Shown: positions 1 through 8,254 of the stretch, one piece after another
Position numbering within the stretch: the stretch's first letter is position 1
How the letters are laid out: the number at the start of each line of letters is the position of its first letter
Assembly: GCA_026417625.1 (NCBI GenBank)
Contig: JAOACW010000006.1
Location: 44,451-108,450, forward strand
Reading direction: 5' to 3'
DNA: 64,000 nt
Source of the DNA: Syntrophales bacterium
GTDB taxonomy: Bacteria > Desulfobacterota > Syntrophia > Syntrophales > UBA8958
Notes under the pieces: model-generated
What the model was told of the DNA's origin: nothing
The model's database searches: none
What the model saw: only the letters and a program-made list of their open reading frames with translations
Program-made: the position numbers and the translations under genes

Positions 1-440
1 GATTGGAGATAGATCTCATAAAGGTGATTGTCGAGCATCCGGATAAAGTAGAATACATAACTAAGACGGGTGCGGTCCGGTACTTTGAGAATGACGAGCT
101 GAGAGAGCTTGTGAGATATTTGGAGGATCAAAAGGCAAAGGGTTACAGTGTTTCTGTCAGTGATGTCCTCTATAGAATTTACGATGAGAACTTGCGTAGT
201 ATGTGTATAAAAAGGTTGATGGAACCTTTACTTTGCGATGGTGAAAAATTAGACAGATTAATTGCAGATGTGATTGTAAAGCTAAAGAGTAAGTGGTATC
301 GCAAGCAGCATCAACAGCTAAGAATCGCTATAGCTAGAGCTGAGGAATCCGGAGACGAAGAGCGGTGTAGGGAGCTTCTTTTAAAGAAACAGTCTCTAAT
401 TGAGGAAGAGAAGACTATAAAAGAATCGTTGGGAAGGTAA
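1..440 (+). CDS. dnaG: DNA primase DnaG, C-terminal end (partial)
   Basis: Open from the left edge of the window in the frame that reads from base 3, and ending at a TAA just before rpoD, so the N-terminal zinc and TOPRIM parts lie outside. About 145 residues remain. They are helical and charged, as in the C-terminal helicase-binding domain of DnaG, which docks on DnaB and directs primer synthesis at the fork. No catalytic motif is in view. The assignment therefore rests mainly on the composition of this helical tail and on its position directly upstream of rpoD, the classic dnaG-rpoD macromolecular synthesis operon. The gap to rpoD is three bases, indicating co-transcription and probably coupled translation. 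Confidence 0.75.
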   Translation, partial: LEIDLIKVIVEHPDKVEYITKTGAVRYFENDELRELVRYLEDQKAKGYSVSVSDVLYRIYDENLRSMCIKRLMEPLLCDGEKLDRLIADVIVKLKSKWYRKQHQQLRIAIARAEESGDEERCRELLLKKQSLIEEEKTIKESLGR

Positions 441-443
441 CAT

Positions 444-2153
444 ATGCGTAAAGAAGAACACTCCGAGGAGCTAAAAAAGCTAATATCTTTGGGGGAAGAA
501 AAAGGTTTTTTAACGTACGATGATATAAACGATTTTTTGCCTGCGGATGATCCTATATCCCCGGATCAGATGGATGACATTATTTCCCTTTTCGGAGAGA
601 AAGATATAGAGATCATCGACGGGGATAAGGGAGAGAGGCTTGTTGTAAAGAAGGTCTCAGATGATCTGCTCTCCTCGAAAGATGAGGAGGAGGAGGATAT
701 CCTGGGTTTGCTTCCCCTTACTGGTAGGGCTGGGGATCCGGTGAAGATGTATCTCCGAGAAATGGGTATGGTTTCGCTCCTCAGTCGTGAAGGAGAAGTG
801 GAGATAGCCAAGCAGATAGAGGAAGGTGTTCGCGAGGTTATGGATTCAGTATTCAGTGTTTCTTTGTGCGTTAGAGGTGTTATAGACATTGGTGAGCGCT
901 TGCGGACTGGTGAGCTCAGGATCAGAGGAGTGGTGGAGAATCTGGAGGACGACGAAGGTTTTGTTGAGGAGGAGATCCATCGTGAGAGAGTGCTAAAGCT
1001 TATCGATAAGGTCAAGGTACTTCACGAGAAAAATGAAGCGTTAAGGAAAAAGTTGCAAGACAGAAGACTTGGAAAGAATGAGCGCCAAGAGCTAAGGAAG
1101 GAACTAGAACGAAACACAAAAACAATTGTGCGTCACTGCCGTAAAGTAAAGTTCAGTAAGAAACAGATTGAGCGTTTTGTGACTGCGTTGAAAAAGTTGC
1201 GTGATGAAGTTGAATCGGCGGAAAAGGAGATTCAAAGCTGGAAAGATAATATTGGTTTATCGCTGACTAAAATGGCGTATGTGTGGAATGTGATAAGGGT
1301 GGAACCTCATAAAGCGGAAAAGGTAGCAGAGGAATTAGGTACATCACTGGAAAGGCTTATGGCTGCGGAAAAAGCTGTAAAGGAAGCTAACAAAAAGCTC
1401 AAACAGATTAGGGAACATACAGGCATGCCTGCGGTGACATTTAAAAAGGTTGTAACAACAGTGATTAACGGCGAGGCTAAAGCGGAACAGGCTAAGAAAA
1501 GACTCGTGGAAGCCAATCTGAGACTTGTGGTGAGTATTGCTAAAAAGTATACGAATAGGGGGCTCCAGTTCTTAGATTTGATTCAGGAAGGTAATATAGG
1601 TTTAATGAAGGCTGTGGACAAGTTTGAGTATCAAAGGGGCTATAAGTTTTCCACTTATGCGACCTGGTGGATACGTCAGGCAATAACTAGGGCAATTGCT
1701 GATCAGGCCCGCACGATCCGGATACCCGTGCATATGATTGAAACTATAAACAAATTAATAAGGACTTCCAGATACCTCGTCCAGGAGCTGGGGAGGGAAC
1801 CAACTCCGGAGGAGATTGCAAGTAAAATGGAATTTCCCCTGGATAAAGTAAGGAAAGTGCTCAAAATCGCAAAGGAACCAATATCGCTGGAGACACCTAT
1901 AGGTGAAGAAGAGGATAGTCATCTCGGAGATTTTATTGAGGACAAGAAGATACTCTCGCCTTCGGATGCTACAATTAGTATGGATCTGGCTGAGCAAACA
2001 AGAAAGATTCTGGCCACTCTAACCCCCAGGGAGGAGAAGGTGCTCAGGATGCGCTTTGGCATAAGTGAAAGGGTAGATTTCGACGAGGAAGAGTCCGAAG
2101 AACATAAAGATCGCGATGTAAGTTCCAATGTAAGACCCACGAGGAAAAGATAG
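444..2153 (+). CDS. rpoD: Primary sigma factor RpoD, lacking region 4.2
   Basis: Sigma-70 family initiation factor, 569 residues. An N-terminal region 1.1-like segment and acidic linker are followed by region 1.2 (around [14 protein letters not shown], near residue 95), a charged non-conserved region, region 2 with [29 protein letters not shown] and [10 protein letters not shown] (about 350-420), region 3, and the start of region 4.1 ([15 protein letters not shown]). After that the protein should continue with region 4.2, the helix-turn-helix that reads the -35 box. Instead there is an unrelated charged tail of about 23 residues ending in RPTRKR and a stop. No other frame encodes 4.2, and the tRNA promoter begins only 13 bases downstream, so there is no room for it. 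The start ATG has AAGG upstream and follows dnaG closely. Family identity is certain; whether this copy can use -35 elements is doubtful. Confidence 0.93.
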   Translation: MRKEEHSEELKKLISLGEEKGFLTYDDINDFLPADDPISPDQMDDIISLFGEKDIEIIDGDKGERLVVKKVSDDLLSSKDEEEEDILGLLPLTGRAGDPVKMYLREMGMVSLLSREGEVEIAKQIEEGVREVMDSVFSVSLCVRGVIDIGERLRTGELRIRGVVENLEDDEGFVEEEIHRERVLKLIDKVKVLHEKNEALRKKLQDRRLGKNERQELRKELERNTKTIVRHCRKVKFSKKQIERFVTALKKLRDEVESAEKEIQSWKDNIGLSLTKMAYVWNVIRVEPHKAEKVAEELGTSLERLMAAEKAVKEANKKLKQIREHTGMPAVTFKKVVTTVINGEAKAEQAKKRLVEANLRLVVSIAKKYTNRGLQFLDLIQEGNIGLMKAVDKFEYQRGYKFSTYATWWIRQAITRAIADQARTIRIPVHMIETINKLIRTSRYLVQELGREPTPEEIASKMEFPLDKVRKVLKIAKEPISLETPIGEEEDSHLGDFIEDKKILSPSDATISMDLAEQTRKILATLTPREEKVLRMRFGISERVDFDEEESEEHKDRDVSSNVRPTRKR

Positions 2154-2166
2154 TTTATTTTGCTTA

Positions 2167-2196
2167 TTGACAAGTGAATATATAGGGTATTAAAAT
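2167..2196 (+). promoter_or_regulatory. Sigma-70 promoter for the CAU tRNA
   Basis: A perfect TTGACA at 2167-2172 is followed after 18 bases by TAAAAT (2191-2196, five of six consensus positions). The predicted start near 2203 is about nine bases before the tRNA. It starts 13 bases after the rpoD stop in AT-rich sequence. Confidence 0.65.
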
Positions 2197-2211
2197 GAAT
2201 TTATATGTGAA

Positions 2212-2284
2212 GGGCCCATAGCTCAATTGGTAGAGCCACCGGCTCATAACCGGAAGGTCCCTGGTTCGAATCCAGGTGGGCCCA
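2212..2284 (+). tRNA. tRNA with CAU anticodon (Met, or Ile2 if lysidine-modified)
   Basis: A complete cloverleaf can be drawn by eye. The acceptor stem GGGCCCA (2212-2218) pairs with TGGGCCC (2277-2283) and the discriminator A is 2284. The D arm is GCTC/GAGC, the anticodon loop CTCATAA holds CAT at 2245-2247, and the T arm is CCTGG-TTCGAAT-CCAGG. The anticodon stem has four G-C pairs and an A-A opposition at its base. CCA is not encoded (the next bases are TCA), so it must be added by nucleotidyltransferase. The anticodon fits elongator Met or AUA-reading Ile2; I cannot separate these by eye. It is not an initiator by position in a Met operon or any other clue I can see. Confidence 0.93.
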
Positions 2285-2394
2285 TCATGATCTGAGTGGA
2301 TCAAGGGAGGTGACCCGTATATTTATCAACTGGGGAGGTAGACAGGACGAGGATAGCTCGTGTGTTATGAATAAGTGTGCGGGCCTTTCCTGCC
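2285..2394 (+). other. Structured tRNA trailer of unknown role
   Basis: About 110 transcribed bases lie between the tRNA and its terminator, longer than a normal trailer. Small stems can be drawn (GATC/GATC near 2290; GCGGG with CCTGC just before the terminator). There is no convincing ORF. It may be only a 3' trailer, or a processed small RNA. Confidence 0.35.
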
Positions 2395-2430
2395 AAAAAA
2401 TGCACCAATAAACGGTGCATTTTTTGTTTC
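2395..2430 (+). terminator. Intrinsic terminator after the tRNA transcript
   Basis: AAAAAATGCACC (2395-2406) pairs perfectly with GGTGCATTTTTT (2414-2425) across a seven-base loop, and the T run continues. It separates the tRNA unit from the zinc-ribbon gene. Confidence 0.9.
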
Positions 2431-2459
2431 ATCTGATTTTTGTTCGGGGGATGTGAACA

Positions 2460-3185
2460 TTGGGTGCAAAGTTGAACTTACTCATAGAATTACAGAAAAT
2501 TGACACAGCTATTGTGCAAGCTAATCTCAAGAAGAAGGAACTTCCCTCTGCGATAGCGAAATTGGACGAGCAGTACAGAGAGGAAGAAAAGCAGCTAAAA
2601 GGGCATAGGTCCTATTTGGACGAGCTGTTTAAAAAGCATCGTTCTCTTGAGGAGGAGCTGAAAAGGGGGATGGAAAACCTCAGGCGTACTAAGGCACGGT
2701 TGTTCGAAGTGAAGACAAACAAAGAATATCAAGCTATGTTGAAGGAGATAGAAACGATTGAGAAAAAGAATGAACAGTTGGAAGAGGATATAATTCTTCT
2801 TCTCGATGAGATAGACGAAAAGAAGAAGTTTCTTAAAGAGAGGGAATCGCGGTTTGCACAACACAAAGAAATTTATGAGAGAAAAAGAGCTGAGTTGGTT
2901 AGAGAGATGGATTCCATTGGTGATGAATTAAGGACGTATAGAGAACAAGGGGATGCTCTGAGGAAGCAGCTTAGTTCAGAGATCCTTAGGAAGTATGATC
3001 AATTAAGGGCTTTAAACAACGGTATTGCCGTTGTTTCAGTCTGGAAAGAGATCTGCGGTGGTTGTCATATGAATATCCCTCCCCAACTTTACAACGATCT
3101 TATGACAAACAAGGATGAAATTTTTTTCTGTCCCCATTGCAATCGGATAATTTTCTGGTACAATCATAACGAAAAGGGTATCTGA
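2460..3185 (+). CDS. Coiled-coil C4 zinc-ribbon protein (COG1579 type)
   Basis: A 241-residue protein. Residues 1-180 are a long, highly charged antiparallel coiled coil. The C-terminus holds a four-cysteine zinc ribbon: CGGCH near residue 198, then CPHC near 223. This is the layout of the COG1579/zf-RING_7 family, which is widespread in bacteria and proposed to bind nucleic acid, although no biochemical role is settled. The start is TTG at 2460 behind GGGGGATG. Its TGA stop overlaps the first helix of the RNase P RNA gene, so the two are very likely co-transcribed and the RNA must be cut out of a transcript carrying this coding region, or start from an internal promoter. Confidence 0.85.
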   Translation: MGAKLNLLIELQKIDTAIVQANLKKKELPSAIAKLDEQYREEEKQLKGHRSYLDELFKKHRSLEEELKRGMENLRRTKARLFEVKTNKEYQAMLKEIETIEKKNEQLEEDIILLLDEIDEKKKFLKERESRFAQHKEIYERKRAELVREMDSIGDELRTYREQGDALRKQLSSEILRKYDQLRALNNGIAVVSVWKEICGGCHMNIPPQLYNDLMTNKDEIFFCPHCNRIIFWYNHNEKGI

Positions 3186-3552
3186 GCAGATCGGATGGTC
3201 GCTCCTCCATTTCACGGGAGGGGAGGAAAGTCCGAGCTCCGCAGGGCAGGATGGTCGCTAACGGCGACTGGGGGTGACCTCAGGAAAGTGCCACAGAAAA
3301 TATACCGCCCAGCATTAGCGGGGTAAGGGTGAAAAGGTGAGGTAAGAGCTCACCGCTTCTCTGGTGACAGGGAAGGCACGGCAAACCCCATCCGGAGCAA
3401 GACCAAATAGGAGAACGCTTGAGGATGGCCCGTCCGATGTTCTCGGGTAGGTCGCTTGAGGCGGCGGGTAACCGTCGTCCCAGAGAAATGATCATCACCC
3501 CGGCGGGTTTATCTTTCCGCCGGGGTACAGAACTCGGCTTACAGATCGGCTC
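3184..3552 (+). ncRNA. rnpB: RNase P RNA, bacterial class A
   Basis: The catalytic RNA of RNase P, which trims tRNA 5' ends. The universally conserved blocks are all present: GAGGAAAGTCCGAGCTCC near 3220, the CACAGAAAATATACCGCC block near 3291, the GGGTAAGGGTGAAA block near 3320, and AGCAAGACCAAATAGG near 3397. The terminal helix P1 pairs GAGC and GATC near 3184-3192 with GATC and GGCTC at 3544-3552. A T-rich stretch (TACTCTTTTCTTTTTT) follows and probably terminates it. Length of about 369 bases is normal. The first three bases overlap the TGA of the upstream zinc-ribbon gene. Confidence 0.95.
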
Positions 3553-3570
3553 AGGTACTCTTTTCTTTTT

Positions 3571-5985
3571 TCAAGATATTCCGAGGGCTTTCTCTGTTTC
3601 TAATATATCCAGTGTGGTTTTGATCACAGTGTCGGAATTCAGAGATATGCTGGTGATACCGCATTCTACTAAGAAACGGGCAAATTCAGGATAATCACTA
3701 GGAGCCTGGCCACAGATACCGATTTTTTTACCCATTTTGTTTGCTTTAGTGATAGCTTCTTTTACAAGTATAAGAACTGCCGGATCTCGTTCGTCAAATA
3801 AGTGGGTAATTAGGTAAGAATCTCGGTCTAGACCTAAGGTCAACTGGGTAAGATCGTTGGATCCTATTGAAAACCCGTCAAAAATCTTTCCAAATTCTTC
3901 GATAAGAATAACATTACTGGGAATCTCCACCATCATGTAAATTTCTAAACCTTTTTCACCCTGCACGAGGCCATTTTTTGCCATTATGTCGATTACCTTT
4001 TTCCCCTCTTCTACAGTTCGACAAAAGGGGATCATGAGTTTTACATTTGTGAGCCCCATCTCTTCCCGGACCTTCTTCATCGCTGCGCATTCGAGAACAA
4101 ATGCGTCTCGGTATCGTTCGTCGTAGTAACGGGAGGCCCCTCTAAATCCGATCATGGGATTTTCTTCCTGAGGTTCGAAATACGAACCACCTATCAAATT
4201 TGCGTACTCGTTACTTTTAAAATCGCTCATGCGTACAATCACATCGTTGGGCCAGAATGCCGCAGCTATTTTAGCTACACCTTGAGCAAGTCTGTCCACA
4301 AAGAAATCAGCTTTGTTCGCATAACCATATGTAAGTTCCTCGATTTTTTGCCTGATTTCTGGATCAGTGACTCTGTCAAATTGAATAAGGGCCATGGGGT
4401 GTACGCTTATATGCTGGTTTATGATAAATTCAAGACGGGCTAATCCTACACCGTCATTGGGAATGGAGGCTAGGTTGAAGGCGATCTCTGGGTTACCCAC
4501 ATTCATCATGATTTTTGTTTTGGGTCTTTCTAGATTCTTTGCATTGATCCTCTGAATTTCGTATTTCAATATCCCTTCGTAAACATAACCTATTTCACCT
4601 TCTGCACATGACACAGTGACCTCTTTTACATTCTGTAGGACTGAGGTGGCATTTTCTGTTCCCACAATACATGGGACACCGAGTTCGCGGCTCACGATTG
4701 CGGCGTGACACGTTCTTCCTCCTTTGTTTGTCACAATGGCCGCTGCCATTTTCATAATGGGTTCCCAGTCAGGGTCTGTCATGTCCGTGACAAGTACTTC
4801 ACCTTTTTTAAATCTTTTAATTTCAGAGACATCTTCAATGACATTGACTGGTCCAGCACCTATCTTTGTACCCACAGCTGTTCCTGTGACAAGGGGTGGT
4901 TTTTTCTCAAGTAGCACGTAAGTTTCTAATATACTGCCATCCTTTTGTGACTGAACTGTTTCGGGCCGAGCTTGCAGGATGAACAGTTCTCCAGTTCTTC
5001 CATCCTTTCCCCATTCTATGTCCATTGGTTTGAAGTAACCCGCTTTGCTAGAGTAGTGTTCTTCAATTATCACTGCCCAGTGGGCTAAGTTTAGTATTTC
5101 ATCATCAGTTAGACAGAAACGACGACGATCTTCAATAGGAGTTTCTACAAGAACGGTAGCTTCCCCTTCTTGGTGGGTCTCGGCATAAACCAGTTTTCTT
5201 TCTTTTGTCCCCAGTTTTTTCTGAATTATAGGTCGAAATCCCTGTTTTAGGGTAGGTTTGAACACGTAGAACTCATCAGGATTAACGTTTCCCTGAACTA
5301 CAGTTTCGCCCAGACCCCACGAACCTGTGATCAATATCGCATCTCTGAATCCCGATTCTGTGTCGATAGTGAAAATAACCCCCGAGGCACCGAGGTCTGA
5401 CCTCACCATCTTTTGAACACCTATGGACAGGGCCACGGAGAGATGATCGAATCCCTTGTCGACCCTATAAGATATCGCCCGATCCGTAAAGAGGGAAGCA
5501 AAGCAACGTTTACATGCGTCTAAAAGGTCTTTCTCTCCCCTGACATTAAGATAAGTCTCCTGTTGACCAGCAAAACTGGCGTCAGGAAGATCCTCAGCTG
5601 TTGCTGAACTTCTCACGGCAACGTCGGTATTCTCCCCATATCTGGCACAGAGTTCTCGGTAGGCATCGACAATAGCTTCTCTCAAATCATTGGGCAATTC
5701 GGTTCCGTATATGAGGTCTCTTATCTTTTTACCGCGTTCTTTTAGGTTTTCTATATCGTGGGTATCGAGATCAGCGAGAATCTCTTTTATTTTTTCAGTG
5801 AGACCTGCGGACTGAAGAAGGTAGCGGTAAGCATGGGCCGTTATGGCATAACCATCAGGTATATTTACCCCTTTTGGCCCCAGTTCCCGTTTCATCTCCC
5901 CCAAGGAGGCATTTTTACCTCCCACCTGAGGTAGATCACTCATCTGAACTTCATCGAACCATAGTATAAATTTATTCTCTGACAT
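3571..5985 (-). CDS. ppsA: Phosphoenolpyruvate synthase
   Basis: Converts pyruvate, ATP and water to PEP, AMP and phosphate, allowing gluconeogenesis from acetate or pyruvate made by ferredoxin-linked enzymes. About 804 residues, the usual length. The N-terminal ATP-grasp domain includes GGKNASLGEM and the SSATAEDLPDASFAGQQ motif. The central swivelling domain carries the phosphorylated histidine in GGRTCHAAIVSRELG. The C-terminal PEP-binding barrel has GLARLEF, GFRGASRYYDERY, MIPFCRTVEEG and the catalytic-cysteine region GKKIGICGQAPSDYPE. An in-frame upstream extension exists, but the ATG at 5985 follows AGGAGG at the right distance and begins the conserved protein. The gene runs toward rnpB and ends 18 bases from it. 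It appears monocistronic. Confidence 0.96.
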   Translation of the reverse strand: MSENKFILWFDEVQMSDLPQVGGKNASLGEMKRELGPKGVNIPDGYAITAHAYRYLLQSAGLTEKIKEILADLDTHDIENLKERGKKIRDLIYGTELPNDLREAIVDAYRELCARYGENTDVAVRSSATAEDLPDASFAGQQETYLNVRGEKDLLDACKRCFASLFTDRAISYRVDKGFDHLSVALSIGVQKMVRSDLGASGVIFTIDTESGFRDAILITGSWGLGETVVQGNVNPDEFYVFKPTLKQGFRPIIQKKLGTKERKLVYAETHQEGEATVLVETPIEDRRRFCLTDDEILNLAHWAVIIEEHYSSKAGYFKPMDIEWGKDGRTGELFILQARPETVQSQKDGSILETYVLLEKKPPLVTGTAVGTKIGAGPVNVIEDVSEIKRFKKGEVLVTDMTDPDWEPIMKMAAAIVTNKGGRTCHAAIVSRELGVPCIVGTENATSVLQNVKEVTVSCAEGEIGYVYEGILKYEIQRINAKNLERPKTKIMMNVGNPEIAFNLASIPNDGVGLARLEFIINQHISVHPMALIQFDRVTDPEIRQKIEELTYGYANKADFFVDRLAQGVAKIAAAFWPNDVIVRMSDFKSNEYANLIGGSYFEPQEENPMIGFRGASRYYDERYRDAFVLECAAMKKVREEMGLTNVKLMIPFCRTVEEGKKVIDIMAKNGLVQGEKGLEIYMMVEIPSNVILIEEFGKIFDGFSIGSNDLTQLTLGLDRDSYLITHLFDERDPAVLILVKEAITKANKMGKKIGICGQAPSDYPEFARFLVECGITSISLNSDTVIKTTLDILETEKALGIS

Positions 5986-6092
5986 TTTACTGTCCTCCTG
6001 GTTTATGGAGAAATTACCCTCAATTGAGATTTTGTCCATAACAATTTTGCTCTGGGGTGTCAATCACAAGGTATGTTAGAATAAGAACAAAA

Positions 6093-6118
6093 AAAACTGG
6101 AGACTGTAGTCTCCAGTT
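6093..6118 (-). terminator. Intrinsic terminator of the Cache-protein gene
   Basis: An inverted repeat (AAAACTGGAGACT paired with AGTCTCCAGTTTT) lies 22 bases beyond the stop of the minus-strand gene at 6140. Read on the minus strand the stem is followed by a run of eight T. Confidence 0.85.
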
Positions 6119-6139
6119 TTTCCAATTTTTTTTAGTTAG

Positions 6140-7456
6140 TTACTTTTCCTCTTCTTCCTCATCGTCGTAAAAAGGACCTTCTCCTTCCGCTCCTTCAGGC
6201 ACCGGAGTTTCTATTGAGCGGGTAATTCCTCGGGCGAGAAGTGCTGCAATACCGAAAAGGATGACTATAGATATGATGAGAATAACAATTATAGTTGTAG
6301 TCCAGGCTCTGCTCTCCTTTTCGATATTTTTGGCAGTTTGAATTGCGAGTTCGTTGAATTTGTCCACATCCACACCCATTGCGATCCATCCAAAGCCAGC
6401 TGGGGGAGGGTAATCCGCTGTGAAGAATTTAATGGGTGCATACGCGACAAATTTCGTGTGCCCTGCGAATTTGTACATTTTAATACCCGCTTTTCCTGAT
6501 AAGGCATCACTGGCTACCTGTGGGATATTCGGGTCAAGATAACCCATCAGCTTCAGGTTTAGAACTTCCATCCCCTTTTTGGTAAGCTCTTCCTGGTTTT
6601 CCTTTGTCAAAGGTGGCACAGGTGTCCCATCTTTAAGCAAACCTCGAATGTGAAAATCGTTGGGGTGAGATATCATGAACCCCTCACTGTCTACCATGTA
6701 GGCGTAATTACCTGTTGATGCATCAGCCTCAAAAACTGGCGTTGATGATGTCGGTACGATGTGATCCGTGAATGCAGCTAAGTGGCGATAATCTAATGCA
6801 AGTTGTACTACACCCTGAAACCCTTCACGACCATAAATAGGTGTGGCAAATCGAATGACGCCTGAGAACCTTTTGCCTTTCTCGAATTCACCTCGGGTAA
6901 CATACCATCCTGTTACGGGAGAAACATAAACCTCACCTTTGTTTAGATTTTTGGCTTTAGCGAAGTACGTTTCCGATTTATATGTTGTATTTGCGGGATT
7001 GCTTACATTTACAAGTTTTGATGTAGGAACAATCTGGCCATTCACAATTTTGATCATCTCGTTTCCATTTTTGTCAATCAGCGACATCTCAGTGTAAAGG
7101 GGAATGGAGACCTGTTTTAGCTTCCCGTCTTCTTTAACCCAGATATGCCGGCGATTCTCCTGGACAAATTTTTGAAACGCGGAGTCTGTAGCCGGAATAA
7201 TGGTAGCAATCAACAGATCCTTTTTACGTTCGTTGAGGAAATTGGCAACTTCATCCGCAAGATTAATGGCGCGTATTTTGATTTCCTCCTGTGCTTTCTG
7301 ATCCAAAACTGTAACAGCCTTTTCTCGTACAGCCACTCCCAATTTGAAGATACCGTTTGCAATAAGTATAGCAACTAGTGATAAGGGGATCACAATGAGG
7401 AGGAAGAATACGCGAGCAACCGTGAAAATCTGCCTTTCTTTTTTAGTTTTTGTCAT
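6140..7456 (-). CDS. Membrane protein with periplasmic double-Cache domain and no output domain
   Basis: A 438-residue protein with a transmembrane helix near residues 13-35, a large extracytoplasmic region of about 350 residues, and a second helix near 388-410. The middle resembles the dCache ligand-binding domains of chemoreceptors and histidine kinases (SLIDKNGNEMIKI, TGWYVTRGEF, YAYMVDSEGFMISHPNDFHIRG, AGHTKFVAYAPIKF). Those proteins normally continue into HAMP and signalling domains. This one ends after a cytoplasmic tail of about 25 residues closing with an acidic FYDDEEEEEK run. It may pass a signal to a separate partner, or regulate a membrane neighbour such as the F0 c-subunit encoded 65 bases upstream. 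The SD is GGGGGAAA before ATG 7456. Domain call good, function unknown. Confidence 0.7.
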   Translation of the reverse strand: MTKTKKERQIFTVARVFFLLIVIPLSLVAILIANGIFKLGVAVREKAVTVLDQKAQEEIKIRAINLADEVANFLNERKKDLLIATIIPATDSAFQKFVQENRRHIWVKEDGKLKQVSIPLYTEMSLIDKNGNEMIKIVNGQIVPTSKLVNVSNPANTTYKSETYFAKAKNLNKGEVYVSPVTGWYVTRGEFEKGKRFSGVIRFATPIYGREGFQGVVQLALDYRHLAAFTDHIVPTSSTPVFEADASTGNYAYMVDSEGFMISHPNDFHIRGLLKDGTPVPPLTKENQEELTKKGMEVLNLKLMGYLDPNIPQVASDALSGKAGIKMYKFAGHTKFVAYAPIKFFTADYPPPAGFGWIAMGVDVDKFNELAIQTAKNIEKESRAWTTTIIVILIISIVILFGIAALLARGITRSIETPVPEGAEGEGPFYDDEEEEEK

Positions 7457-7491
7457 GCCATTTCCCCCTAACTATATTCTTTTAGATTAAC

Positions 7492-7505
7492 CGCTTAATT
7501 AAGCG
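7492..7505. repeat. Perfect 14-base palindrome between the c-subunit and Cache genes
   Basis: CGCTTAATTAAGCG reads identically on both strands and occupies most of the 64-base gap between two co-directional minus-strand genes. No T run follows, so it is a weak terminator candidate. It could be an RNA hairpin with a minimal loop or an operator. Confidence 0.5.
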
Positions 7506-7520
7506 TATACCACTCACGAC

Positions 7521-7901
7521 TTAGCCAAGAAAATACTTCATGTAGGGGTTGGCATAAAGTAGAATTAGAGCGACGACAAGTGCGTAAATGGCAATTGATT
7601 CGGCCATAGCCATTCCGACGAGCATTACGGTCATGATCTTTCCCTGTACCCCAGGATTGCGGCCTACAGCCTGACAGGCTCCACTAGCAGCATTTCCAAT
7701 CCCCAGACCTGCACCAACAGCACCAACACCTATGGCAAATCCGGCGCCAATCATTGCACCAATGGCGAAAAGCACTTTAGCATAAGACTCTCCCGCAACT
7801 GGTAATGCCTCTCCTGCGGCGTAAACGAGTGGAGAAGCTAGCATAGAAGCCATAGCGGCAAATAGTGTGGTAAAGAATGTTCTCCCAACCTTCCTAAGCA
7901 T
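7521..7901 (-). CDS. atpE: ATP synthase F0 subunit c, first copy
   Basis: Rotor-ring proteolipid of F-type ATP synthase. 126 residues: an N-terminal signal-like segment ending VYAAG near residue 29, then two membrane helices joined by the polar loop [12 protein letters not shown]. The second helix has the ion-binding glutamate in [15 protein letters not shown]-terminally extended c-subunits with a cleavable signal occur in several Desulfobacterota. The SD AAAGGAG precedes ATG 7901. No other ATP synthase gene is adjacent; a second, diverged c-subunit gene lies at 39046 and the a-subunit gene at 34995. Either copy could form the ring, or the two could mix. The downstream neighbour is the orphan Cache protein. 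Confidence 0.93.
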   Translation of the reverse strand: MLRKVGRTFFTTLFAAMASMLASPLVYAAGEALPVAGESYAKVLFAIGAMIGAGFAIGVGAVGAGLGIGNAASGACQAVGRNPGVQGKIMTVMLVGMAMAESIAIYALVVALILLYANPYMKYFLG

Positions 7902-8254
7902 CTCTCAAATCTCCTTTCTTTAATTTTTTTATTGAGCTCTAAGTTGTGCCTTTCTCCGTTAACATAAAATGTAGGATGGAGAAAGGGAAATGTTAAGTAA
8001 ACCGAGTGTCAGATGACAGCAATACTTGTGCCAATGAAACGTATCATCCTCAAGATACACTTATGATACGGTAGATATTAACAAAAATGAAGAGCATGTG
8101 TGTGGGGTGGGTTTCTTTACGATTGAAAATTTTTTTAAAGGGGGATTTATTTATTGAACAAAAGTTGGAATGATTTTCTACATGGTGGTTTCTCCTTGAA
8201 AAAAGGCTAAGGGATTTGTAGTATTTTCTTACAGTTTCTCGGAAGGAGTTTTTA
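7902..8254. promoter_or_regulatory. Divergent 353-base intergenic region with two inverted repeats
   Basis: This separates the minus-strand c-subunit gene from the plus-strand signalling operon, so it must hold both promoters. CCTTTCTCC (7949-7957) pairs with GGAGAAAGG (7978-7986), and CGTATCAT (8040-8047) pairs with ATGATACG (8063-8070). An 18-codon reading frame starts at TTG 8154 behind a GGGGGA and ends at 8210; it may be a leader peptide or chance. I found no convincing sigma-54 site. Confidence 0.4.

Noticed and set aside
2090..2211. A simple frameshift explaining the missing RpoD region 4.2
   Set aside because: I read all forward frames between 2090 and the tRNA; none gives the conserved helix-turn-helix, and the distance is too short. 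A larger assembly fault remains possible.
2212..2460. Integrative element attached to the tRNA
   Set aside because: No integrase, no repeat of the tRNA 3' end nearby, and the flanking genes are ordinary housekeeping loci.
3419..3694. Plus-strand reading frame of 91 codons
   Set aside because: It lies over the conserved 3' half of RNase P RNA and the end of ppsA; chance frame.
7521..7901. Sodium-coupled c-ring, suggested by the ES and Tyr spacing in the second helix
   Set aside because: The Gln in helix one that completes the sodium site is Ile or Met in both copies by my alignment, and the other residues also occur in proton-coupled rings, so no claim is safe.
7902..8254. Sigma-54 promoter controlled by the NtrC-like regulator
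   Set aside because: I looked for TGGC-N8-TGC type -24/-12 elements here and upstream of other operons and saw no good match.
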